DNA of 37,704 bases. It comes from Rhizobiaceae bacterium. Lineage in GTDB: Bacteria > Pseudomonadota > Alphaproteobacteria > Rhizobiales > Rhizobiaceae. Positions 1-7,745 of this stretch are shown here, piece after piece (position 1 is the stretch's first letter; the number at the start of each line of letters is the position of its first letter). Both the position numbers and the translations under genes were made by a program. The stretch is taken from assembly GCA_027483885.1 (NCBI GenBank), contig JAIXTO010000250.1:1-37704 (forward strand), read 5' to 3'. A model generated the notes under the pieces. The model ran no database searches. It saw nothing but the letters and a program-made list of their open reading frames with translations, and was not told where the DNA came from.

Positions 1-1740
1 AGCGCGTAGTTCGGCGGCATTCGTTACCCCGCCCCACATGCGTGGCACGACGGAATAGGTGCCGTCCTTCTGGATATTGGCGTGGACACGCTCGTTGATG
101 TAACGCGACTGGTAATCATCGGCATATTCGTCCGGCCAGTCGCAGACGAGGTAGTAGTTGAGCGCAGGCCGGCATTTGGCGCAGCCGCAGGAGGTTTTCC
201 ACTCCAGTTCCTGCATCACGGCCGGAATGGTTTTTAAGGTCTTGGCCTTGATCAGCCGGCGCACGTCGTCATGGCCAAGCTCGGTGCAGGTACACATAGG
301 CGTGACGGCAGCGGGGTTATAGGCATCGCCCAGCGTCAGTGCCATCAGCTGTTCGACAAGGCCGGTACAATTGCCGCAGGAGGCGGAGGCTTTCGTGTGG
401 GCGCGCACGCCATCGAGCGTCGTCAGGCCCTTGCCCGTAATCGCAACGGTGATCTTGCCCTTGCAGACGCCGTTGCAGCCGCAGATTTCCGCATCATCCG
501 GCAAGGCTGCAACGGCCGCCATAGGGTCCAGCGGAGACCCTCCCTGGTAGGACTGGCCAAAAATCAGGGTGTCGCGCATCTGCGAGATGTCGGTGCCCTT
601 CTTCAGAAGATCGAAGAACCAAGACCCATCCGCCGTCTCCCCATAGAGTACCGCGCCGATGATGCGGTTTTCCTTCAGGACGAGGCGCTTGTAGATGCCG
701 GCGGAGGCATCGCGCAAAACGATCTCCTCGCGGTCGGGCGCTTCGGCAAAATCACCGGCGGAGAACAGGTTGATGCCGGTGACCTTGAGCTTCGTGTTGA
801 CCACGGAGCCCTGATATTCGGCGGAGCCGCCCGTCAGCCGGTCGGCCAGCACTCTGGCACTTTCATAGAGCGGTGCGACCAGCCCGTAACAGAGGCCGCG
901 ATGTTCGGCGCATTCGCCAAGTGCAAAAATCGAGGCATCTGAGGTCATCATGCCATCGTCCACGACGATGCCGCGGTTGACGGCAAGGCCCGCCTCCTTG
1001 GCGAGGCCTGACGCTGGACGAATGCCGACGGCCATGACGACCATGTCGCCAAAGATGACGCGGCCGTCTTCCAGCTCGATGCCCTCGACCTTCTCAGTTC
1101 CGAGAATCCGCTTGGTATTGGCCTTGGTGATGATCTCGATGCCGCGCTCATTGAGCGCATTTTCGAGAAGATAGGCGGCGGGCGGATCGAGCTGGCGGTC
1201 CATGATGGTCGAGTTGAGGTGAATGACGGTCACCTCCATGCCCTGCCGCTTCAATCCGTAAGCGGCCTCCAACCCCAGAAGACCGGCGCCGATGACGATG
1301 GCGCGGCCTTTTGCCGAGGCGATCTCGATCATCTTTTCCACGTCATCGAGATCGCGGTAGGCGAGAACACCGGGAAGTTGATGACCGGGCACCGGGATGA
1401 TGAAGGGCAGAGAGCCGGTGGCGATCACCAGCTTGTCGTAAGCAACCGTGATGCCATTGGCGGATGTCACGGTTTTCGCCTGACGGTCGATGCCGGTGAC
1501 TTTTGCGCCCTTGTAGAGCGTCACGCCATGCGCGGCGTACCACGCGTCATCATGGATGACGATGTCACTATAGGCCTTCTCGCCCGAGAGAACCGGCGAG
1601 AGCATGATGCGGTCATAGTTGACGCGCGGTTCGGCGTTGAAGATCGTCACGTCGTAAAGGCCGGGCGCCTTTTCAAACAGCTCTTCCAGCATGCGCCCCG
1701 GCGCCATGCCATTGCCGATGATCACGAGTTTTTGCGTCAT
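1..1740 (-). CDS. nirB: Assimilatory nitrite reductase [NAD(P)H] large subunit, partial (C-terminus beyond left edge)
   Basis: The frame is open for 580 codons from an ATG at 1740 to the window edge and begins MTQKLVIIGNGMAPGR, the Rossmann FAD-binding start of NirB. In order it shows the FAD/NAD(P)H pyridine-nucleotide oxidoreductase region (about residues 1-400, second dinucleotide motif VIGAGLLGLEAA), a BFD-like [2Fe-2S] region with CGCNGVC near residue 418 and CGNC near 453, and a second Cys-rich segment (MCTCTELGHDD near 485, SCGCAKC near 520). The siroheme/[4Fe-4S] nitrite-reductase half is only just entered at the edge. The family reduces nitrite to ammonium in the cytoplasm. It is the last visible gene of nrtA-nrtB-nrtD-nirB and starts 5 bp after the nrtD stop, with GGAG upstream. 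A nirD gene is expected to the left but is outside the window. Confidence 0.95.
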   Translation of the reverse strand, partial: MTQKLVIIGNGMAPGRMLEELFEKAPGLYDVTIFNAEPRVNYDRIMLSPVLSGEKAYSDIVIHDDAWYAAHGVTLYKGAKVTGIDRQAKTVTSANGITVAYDKLVIATGSLPFIIPVPGHQLPGVLAYRDLDDVEKMIEIASAKGRAIVIGAGLLGLEAAYGLKRQGMEVTVIHLNSTIMDRQLDPPAAYLLENALNERGIEIITKANTKRILGTEKVEGIELEDGRVIFGDMVVMAVGIRPASGLAKEAGLAVNRGIVVDDGMMTSDASIFALGECAEHRGLCYGLVAPLYESARVLADRLTGGSAEYQGSVVNTKLKVTGINLFSAGDFAEAPDREEIVLRDASAGIYKRLVLKENRIIGAVLYGETADGSWFFDLLKKGTDISQMRDTLIFGQSYQGGSPLDPMAAVAALPDDAEICGCNGVCKGKITVAITGKGLTTLDGVRAHTKASASCGNCTGLVEQLMALTLGDAYNPAAVTPMCTCTELGHDDVRRLIKAKTLKTIPAVMQELEWKTSCGCAKCRPALNYYLVCDWPDEYADDYQSRYINERVHANIQKDGTYSVVPRMWGGVTNAAELRA

Positions 1741-1745
1741 GGTGC

Positions 1746-2543
1746 TCACTCCGCGGCTTCCACGAAGCGGTGCCGTTCATAGAGGAACTTCAGCACGGCT
1801 TCGCGGGATTTGAGGTAGGTGCGATCGGAGGCAAGCACGATGCGGTCGCGCACCCGCGGGATCGGCACATCCAGCACTTCGCCGATTTTTGCCGCCGGTC
1901 CATTGGTCATCATCACGATGCGGTCGGAGAGAAGCACGGCCTCGTCCACGTCATGGGTGATCATGATCATCGTATTGCCGAGCCGGCTGTGGATCTCCAT
2001 CACGGCATCCTGAAGATGGGCGCGGGTCAAGGCATCGAGCGCGCCAAAAGGTTCGTCGAGCAGCAGGATCTTTGGCTCCATGGCGAGCGCCCGGGCAATG
2101 CCAACGCGCTGTTTCATGCCGCCGGATATTTCCGACGGACGCTTGTCCTTGGCATGGGCCATCTGCACGAGATCGAGATTGCGCATCACCCAGTCGTGTT
2201 TTTCGGCGCGCGTCTTCTTGCCGGCAAAAACCTTGGAGACGGCGAGATTGACATTTTCATAGACGGTGAGCCAGGGCAGCAGCGAATGGTTCTGGAACAC
2301 CACGGCGCGTTCCGGACCGGGGGCATTCACCTCGATATTATCCAGGAGCACGGCCCCGGCAGAAACGCGGGTGAGCCCGGCGATCAGGTTCAAAAGCGTG
2401 GACTTGCCGCAGCCGGAATGGCCGATGATGGAGACGAATTCGCCCTTGTCGATGGTGAGCGAAATATCCTTCAGCACCTCGGTTTTCGTGCCGGCGCGTT
2501 GGAAATTCTTGTCGACGTGATCGATTTTCAGGTAGGCGCTCAT
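1746..2543 (-). CDS. nrtD: Nitrate/nitrite ABC transporter ATP-binding protein (NrtD/NasD type)
   Basis: This 265-residue ABC ATPase has Walker A GHSGCGKST (41-49), a Q-loop near 83, signature SGGMKQR (140-146) and Walker B ILLLDEPFGALD (159-170). The sequence belongs to the nitrate/sulfonate/taurine importer class; the nitrate assignment comes from its position between nrtB and nirB. It energises uptake of nitrate through the NrtB permease. The start at 2543 is supported by AAGGAGA about 9 bp upstream, and the gene begins 12 bp after the nrtB stop. Only one ATPase gene is present, whereas cyanobacterial systems carry both NrtC and NrtD; a single ATPase is usual in proteobacteria, where it would act as a homodimer. 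Confidence 0.93.
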   Translation of the reverse strand: MSAYLKIDHVDKNFQRAGTKTEVLKDISLTIDKGEFVSIIGHSGCGKSTLLNLIAGLTRVSAGAVLLDNIEVNAPGPERAVVFQNHSLLPWLTVYENVNLAVSKVFAGKKTRAEKHDWVMRNLDLVQMAHAKDKRPSEISGGMKQRVGIARALAMEPKILLLDEPFGALDALTRAHLQDAVMEIHSRLGNTMIMITHDVDEAVLLSDRIVMMTNGPAAKIGEVLDVPIPRVRDRIVLASDRTYLKSREAVLKFLYERHRFVEAAE

Positions 2544-2555
2544 GGGGTCGTCTCC

Positions 2556-3467
2556 TTAATTCTTGGCAGTGCCGCGGGTGACGATCGAGCCGACAAGGCC
2601 CACCAGCTTGTCGAGGACAAAGCCGGTCACGCCGATATAGGCGAGCGCCACGATGATGTCGGTGAGGCGCGAGGAATTCCACGCATCCCAGATGAAGAAG
2701 CCGATGCCGACGCCGCCGGTCAGCATTTCCGCGGCAACGATGGCAAGCCAGGAGAGGCCGACCCCGATGCGAAGACCGGTGAAGATGTAAGGGGCGGCCG
2801 CCGGCACCATGATGCGAATGAAGAATTCCAGCGGGTTGAGGCGCAGCACGCGGGCAATGTTGCGGTAGTCATCGGGAATGTTGCGCACGCCGACGGCGGT
2901 GTTGATGATGACGGGCCAGATCGAGGTGATGAAGATCACGAAGATCGCCGAAGGGTTGGAATTCTGGAAAGCGGCAAGCGACAGCGGCAACCAGGCCAGC
3001 GGCGGCACCGTGCGCAGCACCTGAAAAATGGGGTCGAGCCCGCGCATGGCCCAGACGGATTGCCCGACAACGGCGCCCAAAAGCACGCCGGCGACGGCTG
3101 CAAGGCCAAAGCCGATCGCCACGCGCTCCAGCGAGATCAGCACGCGCCAGGCCAGGCCGATGTCCTGCGGGCCATTGTTAAAGAAGGGGGAGGCAATGAG
3201 ATCGTAGCTGTCGATCCACACCTGCGAGGGCGGCGGAAGATTGGCGCCGGGGCCGGAACAGGCAATCTGCCAGAGCCCGAGAAGAGCAATCAGCACCACA
3301 AACGGCGGCACGACATTGCGCAGCACGGCAAGTGCCAAAGGCACGAGGTTCAGTTTCGGCGCCGGGCGCCGGGTGAGCGCAACGACAGTGCCGCTTGCGC
3401 CGGCCGTCGCCTTCGCCATGGTCTTCGCCGTCATCTCAGTCTCGGCCTTACGGGCTGTTGCGGTCAT
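2556..3467 (-). CDS. nrtB: Nitrate ABC transporter permease (NrtB type)
   Basis: This is a hydrophobic 303-residue BPD_transp_1 permease with about six membrane segments and an EAA-type loop around YRNIARVLRLNPLEFF, which docks with the ATPase. I prefer the ATG at 3467 (MTATARKAETEM) over the upstream ATG at 3506, because GAGG (3476-3479 on the plus strand as CCTC) sits 8 bp before it, while the upstream start lacks a comparable site. The N-terminal 35 residues are Ala/Thr/Lys-rich and probably cytoplasmic. The gene lies in the operon between nrtA and nrtD and is separated from nrtA by a 309-bp spacer filled with palindromic repeats, so its expression may be lower than that of nrtA. Confidence 0.92.
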   Translation of the reverse strand: MTATARKAETEMTAKTMAKATAGASGTVVALTRRPAPKLNLVPLALAVLRNVVPPFVVLIALLGLWQIACSGPGANLPPPSQVWIDSYDLIASPFFNNGPQDIGLAWRVLISLERVAIGFGLAAVAGVLLGAVVGQSVWAMRGLDPIFQVLRTVPPLAWLPLSLAAFQNSNPSAIFVIFITSIWPVIINTAVGVRNIPDDYRNIARVLRLNPLEFFIRIMVPAAAPYIFTGLRIGVGLSWLAIVAAEMLTGGVGIGFFIWDAWNSSRLTDIIVALAYIGVTGFVLDKLVGLVGSIVTRGTAKN

Positions 3468-3776
3468 GGTGTGGTCCTCGTGGGCGGTGTTATCAGGATC
3501 AATCACAGGTCAGGCGGTGGTTGCGGGCTGCCCCTCATGTCCCTTCTCCCCGCAAGGGGGGAGAAGGGGTTTTGCATGGAAGAAAGTCCCCTCCCAAACC
3601 CTCCCCACAAGGGGGAGGGCTTAACCCGGCCGTCCCCTCCAATGCAGGAACGGAAGCTTACCGCGCTGTATCTCCCCCCTTGTGGGCGATATGGCCGGCA
3701 GACCAGAGGGGGTCTCCTTCCAAGGGCGGCAGCCGGGTGAGGGGCAAAACCCGGCTCACGCCAGCCATCATGGCCC
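3468..3776. repeat. Palindromic GC-rich intergenic repeat cluster between nrtA and nrtB
   Basis: This 309-bp spacer has no credible gene. It contains stacked near-perfect hairpins: arms CCCTTCTCCCC / GGGGGAGAAGGG around 3541-3568 and CCCTCCCC / GGGGGAGGG at 3599-3619. A third unit (about 3670-3725) is similar to the two copies at 5475-5701 (shared pattern CTCCCCC...GTGGG...CCGGCAG..CAGAGGGGG). The block is roughly bounded by GCCCCTCA (about 3529-3538) and its inverse TGAGGGGC (3738-3745). Such palindromes are widespread in Rhizobiaceae intergenic DNA (RIME-like); the exact family was not verified. Because it lies inside the nrt operon it is probably transcribed and would fold strongly in the mRNA just after nrtA. 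Confidence 0.7.
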
Positions 3777-5075
3777 TCAGGCGCTGGCCTTGATGGCCAG
3801 ACTGTCGAGATAGGCTTTCGGATTTTCCGGATCGAAAACCTTGCCGTCGAAGAAGGTCTCTTTTCCGCGCGACGAGGTGGCCGGAATATCGGCGGCGGCC
3901 ACGCCCAGATCCTTGGCGGCAGCGCGCCAGATGTCCTCGCGGTTCACCTTGTCCACCAGCGCCTTGATGTCGGTATCCGGCGCGAACTTGCCCCAGCGGA
4001 TGTTTTCGGTGAGGAACCAAGCATCGTGGCTCTTGAAGGGATAGGAGGCGTGGTCCTTCCAGAACTTCATCTCGAGGCCGGAATTTTCCACCACCCGGTC
4101 ATTGCCGTAGTTGATGGCGCCCTTCAGGCGCCCCGCCACATCCTTCGGCGGCACGTTGAACCACTGGCGCTTGCCAAGGATGGCGGCCATTTCTTCCTTG
4201 TTGTCCATGCTGTCGGCCCAGATCTGGGCTTCCATCACAGCCATCATCAGGGCGCGCGCCGCATTCGGGTTCTTCTCGATCCAGTCGGAGCGAAGGCCGA
4301 GCGCTTTTTCAGGATGACCCTTCCACAATTCCCCGGTGGTACAGGCAGTAAAGCCGATGCCCTGGTTGACCAGCTGTTCGTTCCACGGCTCGCCCACACA
4401 GAAGGCGTCCATGTTGCCGACCTTCATGTTCGCCACCATCTGCGGCGGCGGCACCACGATGGTGGAGACGTCCTTGTCCGGATCGATACCGCCGGCAGCC
4501 AGCCAGTAGCGGATCCAGAGATCATGCGTGCCGCCCGGAAACGTCATCGCAACCTTGATCTCGTTGCCGGCGGCCTTCTTGGCGGCAAAGGCCTCCTTGA
4601 GCTTGGATGCATCGAGTTGAACGCCGGTTGCCGCATACTCCTTGGCAACCGAAATGCCCTGACTGTCGAGGTTGAGGCGGGCGATGATCGACATCGGCAC
4701 CGGCACATTGTTCTGCGTGACCTTGCCGGTGGAGATGAGGTAGGGCATCGGCGTCAGGATATGGGCGCCATCGATGCCGTTTGCGGCGCCGCCGAGCACG
4801 AGATTGTCGCGCGTGGCACCCCAGGATGCCTGTTTCAGCACCTCCACCTCGGGCAGGCCATGCTTGGCAAACAGGCCCTTTTCCTGCGCGATGATCAGCG
4901 GCGCGGCATCGGTCAGCGCGATAAAGCCAAGCTTCACGCCCTTCACTTCCGGGCCGGCCCCTGCGGCAAAGGCGCCGGAAGGAAAGGCCATGCGCACGGC
5001 ACCGATCAATCCGGCAGCCGCTGTCGTCTTCAAAATTCCGCGGCGGCTAAAGCCTGCACCTGTCGTCTTCGTCAT
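3777..5075 (-). CDS. nrtA: Nitrate-binding periplasmic protein of ABC importer (NrtA)
   Basis: This 432-residue CmpA/NrtA-family solute-binding protein delivers nitrate to NrtB/NrtD. The ATG at 5075 gives MTKTTGAGF followed by the twin-arginine motif SRRGILK (10-16), a hydrophobic stretch and AFA, so export in folded form through Tat is likely. The body has the family pattern KLGFIALTDAAPLIIAQEKG, the block WIRYWLAAGGIDPDKD and FCVGEPWN. An upstream in-frame extension to 5174 is rejected because it would bury the Tat signal; AAGGGGAA precedes 5075. Transcription appears to come from a sigma-54 promoter about 165 nt upstream through an ANTAR-type leader. It is paralogous to NasS (5754-7061), which lacks a signal peptide. 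Confidence 0.95.
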   Translation of the reverse strand: MTKTTGAGFSRRGILKTTAAAGLIGAVRMAFPSGAFAAGAGPEVKGVKLGFIALTDAAPLIIAQEKGLFAKHGLPEVEVLKQASWGATRDNLVLGGAANGIDGAHILTPMPYLISTGKVTQNNVPVPMSIIARLNLDSQGISVAKEYAATGVQLDASKLKEAFAAKKAAGNEIKVAMTFPGGTHDLWIRYWLAAGGIDPDKDVSTIVVPPPQMVANMKVGNMDAFCVGEPWNEQLVNQGIGFTACTTGELWKGHPEKALGLRSDWIEKNPNAARALMMAVMEAQIWADSMDNKEEMAAILGKRQWFNVPPKDVAGRLKGAINYGNDRVVENSGLEMKFWKDHASYPFKSHDAWFLTENIRWGKFAPDTDIKALVDKVNREDIWRAAAKDLGVAAADIPATSSRGKETFFDGKVFDPENPKAYLDSLAIKASA

Positions 5076-5240
5076 ATGCTGTTCCCCTTTTTTGGTGACG
5101 GACATGCGGAAAAACAAAAAACGCCGCCCGGTATGATGCGTCCGCCGGGAAATCCCAGCAGTTGCAAAAACCAAGCGACGTCGGTGTCTCTGGTGAACGC
5201 GATAGGCGTTCTTTGTCTCCGGTCGCCGTTGACCGGATCA
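5076..5240 (-). promoter_or_regulatory. nrtA leader RNA with ANTAR-type hexaloop, likely NasT antitermination target
   Basis: Read on the minus strand, the leader begins near the predicted +1 (5240) with a perfect stem: CCGGUC at 5236-5231, hexaloop AACGGC at 5230-5225, GACCGG at 5224-5219, plus one extra U-A pair (5237/5218). The loop has A at position 1 and G at position 4, the hallmark of RNA hairpins bound by ANTAR domains. Downstream lie a second stem GAACGC/GCGUUC with a 5-nt loop (5211-5195), a GC stem CUGCUGGG/CCCGGCGG (5161-5142), and a U-rich tract (5121-5110) after CGGGCGGCG. AACGCC (5210-5205) could pair with GGCGUU (5125-5120), offering alternative folds. The model of NasT-dependent antitermination is inferred from known NasS/NasT systems; no clean second A1/G4 hexaloop was found. 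Confidence 0.72.
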
Positions 5241-5250
5241 GCATTTTCTA

Positions 5251-5265
5251 TGCAATGCGTGTGCC
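5251..5265 (-). promoter_or_regulatory. Sigma-54 (RpoN) promoter of nrtA
   Basis: The minus strand reads GGCAC-ACGCA-TTGCA, an exact match to the sigma-54 -24/-12 consensus (GGCAC-N5-TTGCA) with correct spacing. The -12 C is at 5252, placing +1 near 5240, immediately before the hexaloop. Sigma-54 control fits nitrogen regulation by NtrC. Upstream, an inverted repeat GGGCA-N11-TGCCC (about 5368-5388) could be an activator site, but its spacing does not match the usual NtrC dyad. Confidence 0.85.
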
Positions 5266-5474
5266 AGTTTGGGGAGGGTGGTGTTATGCGGTTGAAACGC
5301 CGACGCTTTCGGGCGAAAGAGTTCGATTTATTCGGAACGGCCTGCGCGTCAGACCTGCATAAATTGAGGGCACATGCTGCAATTGCCCAGAATATACCGC
5401 ACGGGAAATGGGCAGTGATGGCGGTTGGGAGGGATGAAGTCGGGTTACGCCATGCAGCTCAGCGTATGCGGCTC

Positions 5475-5701
5475 GCCCCCCCTCTGCCCTGCCGGGCATC
5501 TCCCCCACAGGTGGGGAGATCAGCGTGGGGCCAAGGCCGCAATTCCTTATTGGGCGGATAACACCATTTGCAGTGTCTTACTCTTGCGAAACGGCGGACC
5601 GAAAAACGGTCGGCAGCCACAAAGGTCTCTATGAAATGCGGCCTCGTTTCCGGCTAATCTCCCCACCCGTGGGGGAGATGTCCGCCAGGACAGAGGGGGG
5701 C
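5475..5701. repeat. Inverted pair of palindromic intergenic repeats flanking about 136 bp
   Basis: Two copies of a roughly 45-bp GC-rich repeat lie in opposite orientation: 5475-5520 (containing ATCTCCCCCACAGGTGGGG) and 5657-5701 (containing ATCTCCCCACCCGTGGGGG), each followed outward by a CCGxCAGGxCAGAGGGGG-like arm. Each copy is itself palindromic, so the pair forms a larger inverted structure. The interior holds a small GACCG/CGGTC hairpin with an A5 loop (5597-5611) and no gene. A related unit occurs at about 3670-3725. The element lies between nasS and the nrtA promoter, upstream of the sigma-54 site, and so could be read through only from nasS. Confidence 0.65.
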
Positions 5702-5753
5702 ACCGCGGAACTCAAAGGCGGCGGCCCTGTCCCATCCAACACCAAAACCCGCC

Positions 5754-7061
5754 TCAAAAATCCTGTGGGTCACTCGCTACGGTGCTGCCGCTTTTCACCG
5801 CAAAGCCCGCCACATAGTCTTCCATACGCGATGGATCAAAGACGTGGCCGTCCATGAAGCGGTCGTTGTCGGCCAAACCTTCCAGGCCGTTCTCATTCCT
5901 CATGGACACCGATTCGATCCCCAGCGCATGGCGATAAAGATCCGGTCGAAAGGCGCTTTTCGCTTTTGCAGCGGATGCCTGGCTGTATCCCGTCTGGCCC
6001 CAACGGATCATCTGGCTGAAAATCCACAGCGCCTGGTTTTCGCGTGGCAGGTTGGCGTTCTCACGGTGGAACTGGAAATAATCGGGGATCAGCCGCCGAT
6101 TGCCCTTGGCATCCAGGCTGAATTCGCCGGCGAGCACATGGCGGATGATATCCTTCGGCGCTGCAATATAGCGCGGCCCCGCCAGCATGTCGGCCAGCGT
6201 ATCGTGATTGTCGGCATCGTCGCACCAGAGCGCGGCGGCATCCAGCGCCACGATCAACCGGGAGACGGTGTCGCCATTCAGTTCCGCCCAATCGGGCCGC
6301 ATGCCGATGACCTTTTCCGGTGCGGATGGCCATATGTCCTGCTTGGCGGCCACGATGCGCCCGACGCCCCGCTCAGACGCCACCATGTTCCATGGCGCGC
6401 CGACGCAGAACCCGTCGATGGCGCCGGCCGCCAGGGCATCGGAGGTGAGGGGCGGGGGAACCACGACCAGCTTCACGTCGCGATCCGGATCGATGCCGCC
6501 GGCCGCCAGCCAATAACGAAATTCATAATTGTGCGAGGAAAACGGATAGGTCATGCCAAGCGTCGGCGGCTGCTCGCCGGATCTGCGCATATCTGCCAGA
6601 ACGGCAGCGAGCGCCTTGGCATTTTCCAGCGCAGACGCCTGTTCGCCAAGCCCTGATACCGCCTGCATCCGGGAAAACAGCCGCGTCGAAAGCGTAATCG
6701 CATTGCCGCCGCGCCCCAGCGAAAACGGCGTGATCGTCGGCGAGGGGTTCGAGCCAAGGCCGAGCATGGAAGCAACCGGCATGGGCGACAGCATGTGGGC
6801 GATATCGAACTGGCGAAACGCCAGCCGGTCGCGCACATTGGCCCAGGAAACATCGCGCACCAGATCGAGCGTCAGCCCCTCGCGTTCGGCAAGGCCCGTC
6901 TCGAAGGCGGCAATCAGGATGGAGGCATCCATCAGCGGAATGAAGCCGGCGCGCAGCACGCGCTGCTCCCGTCCGGCAATCTGTGCCGGGCTGTGGGGCG
7001 CCCCGGTCTCGGCCTTCGTTGTCATGTCGCTCACTCCGGCCCCTTCCGATCGGTTGCTCAC
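5754..7061 (-). CDS. nasS: Nitrate/nitrite sensor NasS (cytoplasmic NrtA-like protein)
   Basis: This 435-residue CmpA/NrtA-family protein has no signal peptide or Tat motif, and has the ligand-binding blocks LRAGFIPLMDASILIAAFETG, FRYWLAAGGIDPDRD and DGFCVGAPWN. It is the paralogue of NrtA and sits directly after nasT, which is diagnostic of NasS. In characterised NasS/NasT systems, NasS holds NasT inactive without nitrate or nitrite and releases it on binding. The likely start is the GTG at 7061, overlapping the nasT stop as GTGA, which suggests translational coupling and matched amounts of the two partners. An internal ATG at 7025 is a possible alternative. The 3' end is followed by the repeat-containing spacer. 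Confidence 0.92.
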   Translation of the reverse strand: MSNRSEGAGVSDMTTKAETGAPHSPAQIAGREQRVLRAGFIPLMDASILIAAFETGLAEREGLTLDLVRDVSWANVRDRLAFRQFDIAHMLSPMPVASMLGLGSNPSPTITPFSLGRGGNAITLSTRLFSRMQAVSGLGEQASALENAKALAAVLADMRRSGEQPPTLGMTYPFSSHNYEFRYWLAAGGIDPDRDVKLVVVPPPLTSDALAAGAIDGFCVGAPWNMVASERGVGRIVAAKQDIWPSAPEKVIGMRPDWAELNGDTVSRLIVALDAAALWCDDADNHDTLADMLAGPRYIAAPKDIIRHVLAGEFSLDAKGNRRLIPDYFQFHRENANLPRENQALWIFSQMIRWGQTGYSQASAAKAKSAFRPDLYRHALGIESVSMRNENGLEGLADNDRFMDGHVFDPSRMEDYVAGFAVKSGSTVASDPQDF

Positions 7062-7645
7062 AGCAGCAACCCCGCTGCGGTCACCACGCTCTGGGCGATA
7101 TCGGCCAGCTTTTTCTTTTCGTTCATCGCGGTCTGGCGCAGAAGCGTGAACGCTTCTTCTTCCGAGAGACCGCGCATTTTCATCAAAATGCCCTTGGCGC
7201 GCTCGATCACCTTGCGCTCCTCCAGCTGGCTGCGGGCTTCCGCCAGTTCCCGCTGCAGCCGGCTGAAAGCGTTGAAACGGCTGACGGCCATATCGAGGAT
7301 CGGCTTCACACGCTCCTTGCGCAGGCCATCGACGATATAGGCGGACACGCCGGCATCCACTGCCGCCTCGATGGCGGCCGTATCGGAGCGATCGACAAAC
7401 ATGGCAATCGGCCGTGAGACCGTGCGCGTCAGCTGGAACAGATGTTCCATCATGTCGCGATTGGGGTTTTCGATATCGATGATGATGACATCAGGCGCCA
7501 GCGTTTCGATGACGCGGGCAATTCCGTTCATCTCATGCGCGACAGTGACCCGCAGATGCCCCGCCTCGCGCAAACCTTCCTCGATGATTGCCGCGCGCAC
7601 GGCATTTTCATCAATCACAAGAATGGTGAGATCGGGGGCTCGCAT
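7058..7645 (-). CDS. nasT: Nitrate-responsive antitermination regulator NasT (receiver-ANTAR)
   Basis: This 195-residue protein has an N-terminal receiver domain (ILVIDEN, acidic residues D12/E13, phospho-acceptor-like D57 in IIIDIEN) and a C-terminal ANTAR RNA-binding domain (about 130-190) with the pattern LEERKVIERAKGILMKMRGLS. ANTAR proteins bind paired hexaloop hairpins in leader RNAs and prevent termination. The start at 7645 (MRAPDLTILV) matches the normal receiver onset. It overlaps nasS by 4 bp. Its most plausible target is the hexaloop leader at 5076-5240. The role is inferred from known NasT proteins; the domain assignment is read directly from the sequence. Confidence 0.95.
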   Translation of the reverse strand: MRAPDLTILVIDENAVRAAIIEEGLREAGHLRVTVAHEMNGIARVIETLAPDVIIIDIENPNRDMMEHLFQLTRTVSRPIAMFVDRSDTAAIEAAVDAGVSAYIVDGLRKERVKPILDMAVSRFNAFSRLQRELAEARSQLEERKVIERAKGILMKMRGLSEEEAFTLLRQTAMNEKKKLADIAQSVVTAAGLLL

Positions 7646-7745
7646 GGAGAAGTGATGCCGCAGCGCAGCATGCTTGGCAAGCGCTATCGGCGGTCGGGGC
7701 GAGCTTATCGTGGCTGAAGGCGAAACCGCAGCCTTAGACCCACCA

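Noticed and set aside
1770..3740. Plus-strand open frame of 656 codons across nrtD and nrtB
   Set aside because: It is antisense to two clear transporter genes, Gly/Asp/His-rich without any domain, and explained by GC-biased codon use.
3541..3745. CRISPR-like array of repeats
   Set aside because: Repeats are palindromes of varying sequence without constant-length spacers and no cas genes are present.
5368..5388. GGGCA-N11-TGCCC as an NtrC binding site
   Set aside because: Dyad spacing and core bases do not match the usual NtrC site well enough to list it as a feature.
4026..5561. Plus-strand open frame of 511 codons over nrtA and its leader
   Set aside because: Runs antisense to nrtA and through the sigma-54 promoter and a repeat unit; no recognisable motifs.
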